From: Litoditis marina
Taxonomy: Eukaryota; Nematoda; Chromadorea; Rhabditida; Rhabditidae
Reading direction: 5' to 3'
DNA: 64,000 bases
Assembly: GCA_964036275.1 (NCBI GenBank)
Contig: OZ038433.1
Span: 46,495,597 to 46,559,596, forward strand
A program made the position numbers and the translations under genes. Below the pieces are notes generated by a model, which made no database searches, was not told the origin of the DNA, and saw only the letters and a list, made by a program, of their open reading frames with translations. Each line of letters begins with the position of its first letter. The first letter of the stretch is position 1. This document shows positions 13,301-24,783 of this stretch, piece after piece.

Positions 13301-16300
13301 ATTCTCTTCCATTTTCCGGATATGTACGCTAGGGCGAGCAAGAAAAACAACTAAATTTAGTGTGTGAGACGACAAAATATCACTCTACGCGGCCCTAATA
13401 GAGTGATTTCGGCTAAGCAAATGGCGGACTTTTCACCTATGAAGTTGTTCAGGTATCTGCGAGACACTCAGCATCAGAAGGGCGGCTCGCTCGTACAGTC
13501 TGACAGTGAGGAGGAGGGTATCGAGGATGAGGTGGGACACTCGAACTCTCTCTTTTCTCTCTTTCTTTTTCATTCCCTTTCTCTCTCTTCTCATCTTTTT
13601 GTCTCTCTTTTCTCTCCATCTCCCCCTCCCCTCTCTCTCTGTTTCTTGCTCTCTTTCTCTTTTTTGCTGTCGCCGAATGTGTAACCCTGTCGGTCGAACT
13701 CGAACAAAAATGTTGTTGTTGCCAGAATACTTGATGATGCTAATCGTTCCAATGTACCCGTTCCAGGTACCGCCCAGCAGCTCAGATATGCGTAATTTGA
13801 GCATTGTCAAGTCGATTCCGTTCGTTATACTCTTCCAGCAGAGATTGAAGGTTGGAGAAATGTTTGAAACATTGAAACGAGGCTAGCAGAGAAGTAGTTT
13901 CAGTTAGCTTTCACGTTTTCCACTCTAAATTCTACTAAGCATCATAATGATGTTCAGAAAAGTGGTTTTTCTTTCCTGAGAAATCACTGGTAGGAGGAAG
14001 CCACTATCGATAATCATAGAAAACTGGTGAATACATGGTAGATACATGTCTGTCACATAAACCAGCTTTCCCCCCAAAAAGTTTTTTTTGCAAAAATTCG
14101 GGTCCCAAAATTTGAAATTTGAAACATTGGAACTCAAACATTGGGTTTTCGACCAAATACATCGGTTCGGCAATGTAGGTATCGGTTCGACAATATAGGT
14201 GAGGGGGGACCCAAAAAAACCGGGTCTCTCGGAGGGAGGGCGGCTCTCAAAAGTCAACTGATCTGTCACAATCATCGGACAGACAGAATGAAAAGACTGG
14301 TGAAGAAACATTGAGATGTTCTTCCATTCCGTAGTACCTCTGATAGTTTACAGATTTTCCAAGAGCTGCTCTCATACGATAAAGAAGTGCACGGGGTGGA
14401 GGATGATTTTGGAATGCGTGAGTTTATTTTGTTCTTTTTATTTCTCTTTAATTTACTTTATCACGGATAACTGTACAATTCACTTTTACTGGCCAGTGCC
14501 CGCAATCCCTTTAGATATGGTACAGTAGATATGTATTTTGCTCTCCGAACGCAGCATTACCCATTACCCAAATTATGATATGTAAGGAGCGATACCCCGG
14601 TTAACTGACCTGGTTATTCTTGACTTTTCTTGCAACTGGGCTAGTGGAATCCGTAACCAAACGTTCCCAATAAATCTGAGTTAATTTGGTAATTGTAATT
14701 ACCTAAGGGGTCCTATAACCTTTGTATTTTTTCTGTGTGAGGGGTGTTTAACTGTTCAATCGCGCAAACCGACACTTTTATCTCACCTATCATAGTACAA
14801 AAAAAAACGTCCAAGTAGAGTAGTGAGCGTTGTATACTACTCGACCTCTGTGGACTTTCCACGTTTCTATCTCCAGATAGAAGAAGTTCAGTGTCGGTTT
14901 CGGTGCGCCGTCAACACTTGTACGAAGATGCGTTCGATTCGTTGACGCCCGGCAAAGGTTCGTGTTTATCTCTCATTTTATTCACCTGTCTTGTATCGCG
15001 CGCAGCGCGAAGCGCTGTGCGAGATTTGTCTTTGGTCCGGCTAATGCGCGCTTTCATTTTTTTAGTTCACTCTCAAAAAGGTCCAATTGTGCAAATCAGA
15101 ACTTTTTATGATTTGCTGATTTTCTATGGCACATTTACAAGCTATGTTCGAAATTTGAACGAAATCGGTCAAGTTTGAGCCAAGTTATGACGTTTTCGCT
15201 TCATCAAGAGCGCCAACTTCCGTCGTGTGTCAGTGTGTGTGCGCACTCCTGGGAAATTTTTATGTGTGAACCGATTTGACTGAAAATTTGGGACACGATA
15301 GATATCCCACTCAAACCTTGGGGGCGCAAACTTTTTTTCGAAAAAATTTTTTTTTCATCAAGTTATAGGTCTTTGAAAATGTCTCTGCGTCTCTTCATTA
15401 TGTGCACTCTCTCGCCCTCTCTGTCGGGGTAAATCAAATTGCGTTATAACTCAGCTCAGTCCTAACCAATTCAAGTAAAATTTGAAGTATGATACCACGA
15501 CATGAACTGACATCGGTTTAGATGTAAGTCTTCTACTGATGACGTCATCGAGGATTCTGGAGCTCGGATGACGTCATTTTTGAAAAATACAAAGTTGACG
15601 TCACATATATTTTCAAATGATGGTAATATCTTAGAAACTGTCAATTAACGGTGAAACTCAATCTAAGAGTGACGTATTCTGGGATTCTGGAGACCAGATG
15701 ACGTCATTTTTGAAAAGTGCAAAGTTGACGTCAAATATATTTTCAAATGATGAAAATGTCTTAGAAAGGGTCAATTAACGGTGAAACTCAATCTAAGAGT
15801 GACGTATTCTGGGATTCTGGAGACCAGATGACGTCATTTTTGAAAAGTGCAAAGTTGACGTCAAATATATTTTCAAATGATGAAAATGTCTTAGAAAGGG
15901 TCAATTAACGGTGAAACTCAATCTAAGAGTGACGAATTCTGGGATTCTGGAGACCAGATGACGTCATTTTTGAAAAGTGCAAAGTTGACGTCACATATAT
16001 TTTCAAATGCTGAAAATATCTTAAAGTGGTATATTAACGATAAAACTTCATTCAAACATGACGTATTCTGCGATTCTGAAGGGCAGATGAAGTAAGTTTC
16101 TAGAACTGCAATGTTGACGTCATATTTTTTTCCGAATGATGGTAATACTTGACAAGTGGTTCATCAAGAAAACAATTTTATCTGCACCGTACAGATCAAA
16201 CCACATACCTACGGCATGTATACAAAAAGAGAAAAATTCATGAAAAAGTGGGGGCCCAACGAATGTAAGATTTGTCTTCTGCTGTGCGCCGCTTAGACAA

Positions 16301-19300
16301 CTACTCTCAAATGGAACAGCTACTGCTACAAAAATCGAAAAATACTAATATACTCAAGTATAACTGTTCATTACAAACATACAAAAGTCGTAAAATATTT
16401 TCTCAAACCTGTAAACTAGAATCTACAAATCACAGATGTTAACTCAACCTACTCAATTATAGAGTTCCTGGTTTTGTACACAATGGTTGGCATTTTCTGT
16501 CATTACTTCGATTCTAGGTGCTATAACGTTTGTCATATTATTCAAAAGTTGTTCTCTCTTTCGCAGCTGTGACTTGTAGATTCTAGTTTACAGGTTTGAG
16601 AAAATATTTTACGACTTTTGTATGTTTGTAATGAACAGTTATACTTGAGTATATTAGTATTTTTCGATTTTTGTAGCAGTAGCTGTTCCATTTGAGAGTA
16701 GTTGTCTAAGCGGCGCACAGCAGAAGACAAATCTTACATTCGTTGGGCCCCCACTTTTTCATGAATTACTTTGTATTTTACTCGGTGTATTTGATACGTT
16801 ATGTTTATGTTTAGTTCAGCCACAAACCTAATTTTGGGACATATAGGGTGCTGTCACCAATGAGGTGTGACTGTCGTACTAGACTGGAGCTGTTGTATCG
16901 ATGTAAATACGTGAAATTTTGGGATTTTTTATTAGAAAATATTTTGATTTCATCCCATATTGTCAAAAGGAAGTTCGTTTTCTCCATATTTTCTAGTATT
17001 CGAACAAATTTACTGGGGTTCGGTTGCGGTAGCAGTACATTTGTTATACTAAAAGTAAGTAATATTGTCACGTAAAGTTAGCATTCTAATGAGTGATCGC
17101 TGATCGTGCATTTTGTCATTGCACGTTTCTGAGTTCTGCTATGTCTAACATGTTTCACGTGACAGTGCATGCAATTGATGAACAGTTTATATTGATTGTA
17201 GTGCCGAATCTCCGTCTGCCGGTCCGTGTCCACATGATAAACTGGGTTGGAACGGACGAAATCGGGGAGGATGGTGGCGGAATATTCAGGTGAGAACAAA
17301 TCAAGGCCTATTCTGGATGTAACAGTTTTTGGTAACCTCTTTTTCAGGTTACTTGACAATTAACCGGTAGAACTAACAGTGAAAACTACATTTAGCGTTA
17401 GAAAAACAGGTAACTGGTTTTTCATTTTAGGTTATCAGCCGGTTATATCGGTTAGGTTACCAAAAACCCGGTTATATATATATATATAGTGTTCACCACA
17501 AATCAATCAAATATTAGTAAAAAGTGGGGGGACCAACAAATGTGTGAGTTGTGTTTGGTTCGACCTCGATATCAGCAAAAAGTGAACGATACGAATTCCT
17601 GTGATACTGTAGCAGAAGTATTCTGCAAAAATAGAACAATACAAATGTTGCACAATGGTTCACGAAGCCCGCATGATATTTCAGAAATTGCCGAGGGGTA
17701 TTTCATGTGTACTGTGACGACATGCGTGCGTTGTGAACCATTGTGCAACATTTGTATTGTTCTATTTTTGCAGAATACATCTGCTACAGTATCACAGGAA
17801 TTCGTATCGTTCACTTTTTGCTGATATCGAGGTCGAACCAAACACAACTCACACATTTGTTGGTCCCCCCACTTTTTACTAATTGTCCTTTTTTTGCTAG
17901 TTGTACTCCTACAACTTCATATGTTGCCTATTCACAGAGTGGATCTTGTGAAGTCATTATATTATTATGGAAATCTTAGTTTTGTGTGTGCACGAAGCCG
18001 AATGCAGACCATAAAATTGCTGGTGTTGTACTATAACGCAAGTTACTGGCTCTGTGACTACTGAACAAAAACGCTAAACTTACCGATTGACATGTACACC
18101 GCTTTTAGCGGCGATAAGCGATGGGGATTGGCGCCATTGACAAATCTACAATTAGATACACCAACTCACTTACAATATAGCCATTGTTTTTAATACCACA
18201 TCAAAAACCTTCGTTGAAACTTTTTTTTCATTCCTGCGTCAATTGACACACGCGTCTGGCGCCAGAACGAAACGAAATTTTCTATGTTTTCGAGCTACCA
18301 GTACACACTTCATGTGTCAATTACTGATTGGAGCAATATTCAAACTATTCAATTGTAAGTTTCGTGTGTTTTTGTTTTGGCGCCATTTGGCGTCTGTGTG
18401 GAGCTTTATTTCACATTGGAATATTCAATATCTGTTAACTTGACACAGTTTGATTGACGATAACTGATATTTCTCCAACTTCGCACAATGCCAACAGAAC
18501 TTTTTTGATTTTCAGATTGAGCATCTTACTTGCCATGTGATAGTTATTTAGTGTACCGAATTTCAGACGATTCCATTGACGCTGTCGTGAGTTTGGGTTT
18601 TGGCGCCATCTGGCGCCTGGTTCGAGCGCCAGAAGAAAAATTTCAGTTTTGGAAAAAGACTACCACACTTTCCACCAAATTATTAAATTTCTATTAGTGT
18701 TCAACATTTTAGTTGACGATAAATAGTGTTTTGCCGTTTTTGGCGCCTATTGGCGCCAGCGCCGGCGCCAATGATGATGTGTTCATCTCATATTTGGCGC
18801 GACGGGCCAACTTTTGCATTATAACTCATGTTTCAAATTTCAGCTAAATCGGTTCGGTAGTTTTTCCAATAGTGGTTTTTGGCGCCTATTGGCGCCCGCG
18901 CCCGGCGCCAATGAGGAGCTATACATCTCATATTTGGCGCGACGGGCTAAATTTTGCATTAGAACTCATGTTTCAAATTACAGCTAAATCGGTTCGATAG
19001 TTTTTCCATTAGTCGTTTTTGGCGCCTATTGGCGCCCGCGCCCGGCGCCAGGGATTACATATACATTTCATACTTGGCGCGACGAGCTAACTTTTGCCAT
19101 AGAATAGATGTTTCAAATTTCAGCCAAATTGGTTCAGTAGTTTTTCCACTACGATGCGGACAGAATTCCGTGAGGGAGGAGGGAGGAGGGACGAGGGACG
19201 AATTACGGCGGAACTTTTCAACAACGACACGAAACCATAACTCAGGCGAAAATAATCCGATTTGGCTGAAATTTTCACACAATGTTCAATTCGTGATTCT

Positions 19301-22300
19301 CTAACGTTCTCTTCTTTTGGTTTTCAAAAAAAGAATACGTTTGAAGATTTTTGTTAATTAAAAGGAAAAAACGAGTCCGCAATGGCCAAACCAAAGACAA
19401 CTCACGCAGAGCGCTTCGCGCTCTGCGCGATTTATTACACAGTGTGTAAATAACGGAACGAGGCTTTGAAACGTGTAAGTTGCATTTCCAATTATGTTTC
19501 CGTTCTTCGTCATATTTTTTTTATCACACGCTTCACTCGCGTAATAAATGTAGGCATTCATTCAAAGACTGGAGTATTTACAAACGAGATTGGGGTGTAT
19601 TTTATGACATTTCAGGGAGTTTCTGAGCGAGCTTCTGAAGACTGGTTTCGACCGCAATCGTGGCCTTTTCTCCTATACGCACGATGGGTCAGTTTCACTA
19701 GTTTAGTTGGTGTATTCGGGCGAGAAAGACGTTCTCACCAGTTTTCCAGCTACTCGCGGTGATCATGTTTTGATCTACTCCTTGGGTGAAAAATTCGTTA
19801 CAGGAAAGTATAATATAGTAGAAGTAGTTTATGATGCGTTCAACTATTCTTTGGTTGCAGCATACGGTAGTTAATGATAATTTCGGTCCCTCTGGCCATA
19901 TTCTACCTTTTATGAGTATGTGATGTGGTGGCATTCTATGTGATAGCACAATCGACTTGTCACTTGGTTACTTCTACATCTTTGCAGATTGCTATACCCT
20001 AATCCAGCGTCTATCGCCCTCTACCCGGGCATCTTCTCGCAACACTTCTATTTCCTCGGCAGAATGGTGGCTAAGGTGGGTGTCACGGGATCTCTGATAC
20101 TTTCCTGAAAGTTTTATATCTCTTTGAGTCATAGGTGCGATGCCATGCTGTTTACACATACAACCGCCAAAATGCAACCAAAATTGTCTACAGTTAGACT
20201 TTTTTGGTTTATGTAAAGTGATTTTTGTTGCAGTTGAGAATGCAACCCGGTTGCCACCAGACACTCGAAACCATAAACAGCAGAGCTCCATCAAGTTGTG
20301 CTTGTGTTGCGTAGGCTCAGGTTTTTCAAATTAGTTTTTTTCCAAAACTCTCTTTCACAAATTCTCGAGTTGTTCTGGAAAAGTGGTGCAACGTTTTGCG
20401 ATCGTGGTTTTTGCTGTTCTCAATCTCGTCGAGATGAGACTTTTTTTCTTATAAATACATACGACCAATTACACATGCAACCAAAACGCAGCCTGGTTGC
20501 ATGTGTACAAAACCATTAACCATCGGCTGCTTCCAAATCCAAATACCACCGGGTTGAATCTCACATGCAACCAAAATCACTTTACATAACCAAAACTTCA
20601 AACTTGGTTGCATTTGAAAAGCAACCAGTAGTTTTGTACACATGCCACCCGGTTGCATTTTGGTTGCATGTGCAAACCGCCAACAAATACCTCTTTCCAG
20701 TTGATCTACGAGGGTCAGATGATGGATATGAGATTCGCTGATTTCTTCCTCGTTCAGTTGCTGGGATCCCGGATGACCAGCATTGATCTGGAACAGATGA
20801 AGTCCTATGATCCTTCTGTTTACAAGTATGTTTTACTCGCTACATTACGTCAATTTTAAGAGAGTTTCTTTTGTTTCTATGTACTTATAAAAGTATCGAG
20901 GAAATAGATTCAAAACCTTTGTTGCCAGCGTGAGAATGTGAAATCCGGACGTACCAGCTATACTAGAAGTCAATTGAATAGTCACGTTAAGCAAGCATTC
21001 TAATGAGATATCGTGCACTTTTTCATTGCAAGATTAACGTGGCTGTGCAATTGACTAACAGTACAATTGACTGATTTGGCACAAGCCGTACAGTTGGCTT
21101 TGGCTCTCAGATTTATGATTGCTCGTTTGGCACTAGAGGCATTGGGATAATTTGATTCAGAAATTTGCAGTGACGCGTCTATACTAAGTATTCAGTGTTC
21201 TCATGTGGGTTGTTTCAGACATTTGCGTGGTCTTCTCTCGTGTTCAGCTGAAGAAATTGATCAGCTCGGGCTGGATTTCAGTGTTTTGGTAGACACATTG
21301 GGCACCGTCGAGGTTAGTTGATTCAATTTATGGATTCCCACGTAACCTCTGGCCCCTGCTCCACGTGCAACATTTCGCTGACGTTCGAAATGATCGTGTA
21401 GGTTGCGTACTTGCCCTATTCGAGATGTAAACTCCTTTCGTGTTACAGGATGAGAATTGTTTTCCAATTCTTCCTGTTCTCTTCCAAATTAGTTTTAATA
21501 TTAACATCTTCTTTTCCCATAATATTCTTGGTTATATTGGAATATTCATTGTTGAAATAGAAGAAAAAACATTATTTTATAAATGGCAAGTAACAATTTT
21601 CAGACGAAGGATCTGAAGCCGGGTGGTCGCAATATCCGAGTGACAGTCGAGAATAGAATGGAGTATATTCAGCTATACGTCAACTTCTTCCTCTACAAAA
21701 GGGTAAGTACGCGAATTGTATATCTAACCGGGCCGTTTGGTAACCTAACCAGTGTTTCGTAACCGTACCGTACCTCGATCTGATTTTAAGGTCGTACAAA
21801 ACAGGGGTGCTGTATGTTGAGGAGTGTGATTTGTTCGATAATTTGACTCTGATTGCTCAGTCACTCAAGTGAATTAAAGAGCTACGGATCTTCGTTATCG
21901 TTAACTTGCTATTTTACGAAAACATATCTGAACACGTATCTCTGTTAGCAGTAATAAGCCTAAAGTTGCGCACAGATATTACGAAGGGTAGATCGAATAT
22001 TTATTTATTGATTATACATATAACCATATATCGATCGATTGGTTGTTCAGATGGAGCCGTTGGTGGATGCAATGCGACACGGGGTCAGTGACGTCATAGA
22101 TCCAATCTGGCTGGCCATGTTCGACCCATCCGAACTACAGATGATTGTCAGTTTATCATATAGTCGTTTCGTACGCACTGAGACTCGTTGGCAGCGTGCC
22201 AAGATTTTCGGATGACTATTTCTCAGAGCAAACATAAGTATTAGGATAACTTTTTTAAATATCGTGTTCTCATGAAACACGACAACCCCTAACAACAGTT

Positions 22301-24783
22301 TGCTGTTTTTTGAAAAAGTGGTGAAAAAAAAAGTGCCTTGAATATTCATATTCATTACTGGATTACTGCCAATTCTCAGTGGGAATTACCGGAACTATAT
22401 AGATTCTGTCACACCCTTATGGACAGCGTACAGTCAATTTGGTAGAGGGCAAGCTGATTACTTGCCAGCAGAGGACTGAGTGGGCAACTCGTCTGAGTAT
22501 CTTTGATCTACACACTCTCTCCGCTGCTGGAAAGTAATCACCAACCGCACAGCACATTCTGATGTCTGTCTCGGGAAAATGACCACTAAACTTCAGGTGT
22601 CCAACTAGTAAAAAAAATTAACATTTTCACCAATAAGGGGAGGAGTTGTTGACTTTAATGCAAACCTATAAAATGTCTATACTAAAAAATGAACTGCTCT
22701 TCGTAGAACAGTAACACCTTACTGGTGTTGAGAGTAAAGGGAATAGGGAAGAAAAATATACTATGGCAAACTGCGCAGTTAGAAAATTTGATACAAAAGG
22801 CTTATTTTTTCAGGAATTCCTTCTGACCGTTTTCTGACCCGAAAATATAAAATTTGAGACTTTCCGATTGGAAAACCGGGCATAATTAACTATTTGACTG
22901 ATCGGTCAATATGCGTTGTTGATTAATCTGTAAATTGTTTGTCTATTCAGGTGAGTGGCGTGGATGCTGATGTCGATATCGAGGACATGCGAAGGAATTG
23001 TGTCGTCTACAATGCCAATGGTCAGTTCTCCGGGATAATAATGCTCATTCCTCTAGAATTCCAGAGGAATACCCTGCATTGGTAAAAAGTCACGGGCCCA
23101 AAAGATTCCTTTTAGGCCCGCGGTATTCCCACCCGAAATCTCCCTTTCAGGGCCTAATAGTCCCTTGACTTTTCAGCTTTTCACCTGAGTTTAGGTTCTA
23201 TAATTCTATAGAGAGAAAAAAAAACTAAAAACGTACAATTGAATAGAATTTAAAGGATCAGAATTGAAACTTTTCCTACCCGCTCAAGAAAAGGTTAGAT
23301 TGGTAACTATGTTCGCCTAACCTCCATTGTTGAAATCCAGTTCGATATTTTTTGGAGACGTCATATTTTCCGACATTCATATTTTCAGACATAAATAAAT
23401 CTGAAATGCCTCCACCTACGAAAAGTGTAAAATGGTTGAAGTGCAACTCATTAGCAGTGTTGTCGATCCTGTTTTCATTGAGTTATCGGTATTTGACTTC
23501 AGATGCTGAGAATGAGAGGTACATGACATTGTTCTGGCAGGTAGCCAAGGAACTCAGTCGAGAGGACAAGGCCGCGCTGCTCAAGTAGGTTCATCAGTTA
23601 ATTTGAATACGAGTTCGATTACAAGTATCCGTCAAACAAGTTTATCTATTTCGATTATTCTTTCCTTTTTTTTTTTCAAAATTTGGTTATGTCTAGAAAT
23701 TCCGCCGAGATAGATTTGCTAAATTGCTTCTTTCCATGCCGTACCAAATAGATCGTTGAGACCCCAGCTTTATCTATTCGACTCGCTGATTGCCTGTAGA
23801 AAGTGATTGGAAACATCGAACAATTTTTTTACCTAGTTTTCATAGTGTTTGTCTTTACATTTAATTTTTCAAGTTTGAAGCGGTTATTCATGCTTGCAGA
23901 CTTTTTGCTAAAGAATGGTCATTTCTAGGTTCATAACGGGATGTTCTCGGCCGCCGATAGAAGGGTTTCGTCATTTGAATCCACCGATGGGCATACAATT
24001 GGTGGGTTTTGGTTCTGGGGAAATGAGAATTGGAAAAATTATTACCACCTAGTTCGCCTAAAACTTCTGAGTATCAGAGTGTACGAAGGTTGGAGTTTGT
24101 TATTTTGAAGAGAAAGGGGTGTTCAGAGTTGTTGGAGTTCAATATTTCGATGAGCCCTAGTTGTCAAGTAGGAACTTTTCATCTGTTGACTGTTTGGTTT
24201 ATTGACAACCTTTACAGCAAACTACAAACATCAATATCATCATCATTTTTTGTTGTTTCCAGATAAGTGGTGCAGATTTGCTGCCAATGAGCGCCACCTG
24301 CATGAATCTGTTCAAGTTGCCCAAATATTCGAACCGACAAATGATTGAGGAGAAATTGAGGTGGGAACCATTTGTTTTGTATTACTATCGTGTTTTTTAT
24401 CAACCTGTTTGTATACTTGGGATAAGAATATTCAATTTTTTGAAACAGTTGATTCAAAAGAAGTATGTGTGCGTACTTGTAGATGAGAAAGCTATGAAAT
24501 ATAGATAATAGTTTTCTACGGAATGATAAGGTTGTTCAATGGATGTAGCTTGAAATACGCAAAACCATCTTTAGTGCCAAGGTTTTCGTGGGGGTTAACA
24601 GTCATTCTCTGAATGTTTGTGGGTTGTGACACTTCATTCAAGGTTGCCAAACTCTTTAATCAATGGCATAGCTCGTAGTTCGGTATATGCTGATCCATAT
24701 CTTCGGCACATCAGCTACATTATTCCCTATCTCAATGTTTCAGATATGCTATAAATTCTGGTGCTGGGTTTGAGATGCAGTGA
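5116..24783 (+). CDS. UBE3C: HECT-type E3 ubiquitin-protein ligase, UBE3C-like
   Basis: Transfers ubiquitin from an E2 to substrates through a catalytic cysteine; UBE3C-type ligases extend chains on proteasome substrates, and the C. elegans relative ETC-1 acts on securin and cyclin B. The start (MSFLDLYDFNGSIKRNK, 5116) follows an AG directly. About 33 exons. Exon 3 (from about 6248) has an IQ-like motif (ALRMQRCWRGYRARGR). Middle exons are helical and less conserved (for example 7340-7484, 8101-8180, 9309-9457, 11477-11640, 12139-12247). The stretch SIPFVILFQQRLK then RRQHLYEDAFDSL (13766-14959) leads into the HECT domain: EIGEDGGGIFR at 17203-17291, LLYPNPASIALYPG at about 19988, GRMVAKLIYEGQMMDMRFAD at about 20060-20740, LKPGGRNIRVTVENRMEYIQ at about 21620, and the active-site motif LPMSATCMNLFKLP at about 24278-24320. 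It ends YAINSGAGFEMQ. The lack of the UBE3B-specific insertion before the catalytic loop favours UBE3C. Exon joins near 7680-7860 and 12594-13530 are unresolved. Confidence 0.93.
7257..7324. repeat. (TA)34 dinucleotide microsatellite
   Basis: Uninterrupted TA repeat of 68 bases in an intron, ending about 12 bases before the CAG acceptor of the exon that begins near 7340 and so in the place of the polypyrimidine tract. Confidence 0.97.
10768..10885. mobile_element. Small inverted-repeat element (AGGACGA..TCGTCCT ends), copy 1
   Basis: Ends AGGACGAATATATGGACC and GGTTCACGTAATCGTCCT are inverted repeats, and the body shares CCAATCC(C/G)AACGCTTCGGTCC with a second copy at 44008-44117. Non-coding. 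It sits between two UBE3C exons. Confidence 0.75.
13535..13670. repeat. CT-rich polypyrimidine tract
   Basis: About 135 bases of almost pure C and T on the + strand inside a UBE3C intron. The open reading frames it creates on both strands (Ser/Leu/Phe-rich or Arg/Lys/Glu-rich) are low-complexity artefacts. Confidence 0.85.
14985..15030 (-). repeat. GC-rich hairpin repeat, copy 1 (reverse)
   Basis: CGCAGCGC-GAA-GCGCTGTG stem-loop, followed by GAGATTTGTCTTTGG, whose reverse complement CCAAAGACAAATCTC matches the flank of the hairpin at 19405-19427 (CCAAAGACAACTCA). Same family in opposite orientations. Confidence 0.65.
15540..16190 (+). repeat. 130-bp tandem repeat array with ten CRE-like TGACGTCA palindromes
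   Basis: Five units at an exact 130-bp period; the landmark GGATTCTGGAG or its variant starts at about 15551, 15681, 15811, 15941 and 16071. Units 2-4 are nearly identical, the outer ones are diverged. Perfect TGACGTCA octamers start at 15540, 15569, 15596, 15699, 15726, 15829, 15856, 15959, 15986 and 16115, two per unit at 27 bp spacing. The array lies in an intron just before the conserved HECT exons of the UBE3C-like gene. TGACGTCA is the consensus for CREB/ATF bZIP proteins; binding here is inference. Confidence 0.9.
16235..16767. mobile_element. Long-armed palindromic MITE-like element, family with AAAAAGTGGGGG ends, copy 1
   Basis: Two arms of about 201 bp (16235-16435 and 16567-16767) are inverted repeats with very few differences, around a 131-bp spacer. 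Outer ends read AATTCATGAAAAAGTGGGGG. No transposase. Reading frames within it are accidental. Inserted in a UBE3C intron. Confidence 0.92.
17045..17190 (+). repeat. CACGTG-type inverted-repeat element copy
   Basis: Begins TACTAAAAGTAAGTAATATTG, continues GTTAGCATTCTAATGAG and GCACGTTTCTGAGTTCTGCT, and ends TTTCACGTGACAGTGC. It abuts the acceptor of the HECT exon at 17203. Confidence 0.75.
17513..17883. mobile_element. Long-armed palindromic MITE-like element, same family, copy 2
   Basis: Arms of about 150 bp (17513-17663 and 17732-17883) are near-perfect inverted repeats. Ends ATTAGTAAAAAGTGGGGGGA resemble those of the element at 16235-16767 (both AAAAAGTGGGGG then CCAAC, then AATGT). The palindrome makes both strands encode the same pseudo-peptide (MCELCLVRPRYQQKV), which is not a gene. 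Confidence 0.92.
18130..19050 (+). repeat. GGCGCC-rich tandem repeats, about 140-bp period
   Basis: Three units start at about 18742, 18881 and 19021, each with three GGCGCC palindromes, then TCATATTTGGCGCGACG and a segment ending AATCGGTTC and TAGTTTTTCCA. Five more GGCGCC sites precede them, giving 14 between 18130 and 19050. In a UBE3C intron. Confidence 0.88.
19405..19427 (+). repeat. GC-rich perfect hairpin, copy 2
   Basis: CGCAGAGCGC-TTC-GCGCTCTGCG: a 10-bp perfect stem with a 3-base loop, closing the GGCGCC repeat region. Similar hairpins lie at 14999-15020 and 57802-57824. A terminal hairpin recalls Helitron ends, but no CTRR end is evident. Confidence 0.7.
20141..20693. mobile_element. 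Inverted-repeat element rich in GGTTGCAT
   Basis: The left part (ACACATACAACCGCCAAAATG) is mirrored at the right (CATTTTGGTTGCATGTGCAA), and CACTTTACATAACCAAAA mirrors TTTTTTGGTTTATGTAAAGTG inside. Non-coding, ends just before the HECT exon at 20701. Confidence 0.7.
20960..21064 (+). repeat. CACGTG-type inverted-repeat element copy
   Basis: TACTAGAAGTCAATTGAATA at the left and GTGCAATTGACTAACAGTA at the right. A central part is missing relative to the copy at 42420-42550. In a UBE3C intron. Confidence 0.75.
22176..22256 (+). repeat. Dispersed repeat CACTGAGAC..GTGCCAAG, copy
   Basis: CACTGAGACTCGTTGGCAGC, then GTGCCAAGATTTTCGG, GACTATTTCTCAGAGCAAAC and ATAAGTATT. Matching copies lie at about 39637-39720 and 47386-47460; a shorter relative is reversed at 30255-30290. 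In a UBE3C intron. Confidence 0.7.

Noticed and set aside
15540..16190. CRISPR-like array
   Set aside because: The units are contiguous 130-bp tandem repeats without unique spacers, in a eukaryotic intron.
17489..17856. Overlapping 111- and 94-residue frames on opposite strands with the same Cys-rich peptide
   Set aside because: Both come from the two arms of a palindromic element; identical peptides on both strands are a geometric consequence, not a gene family.
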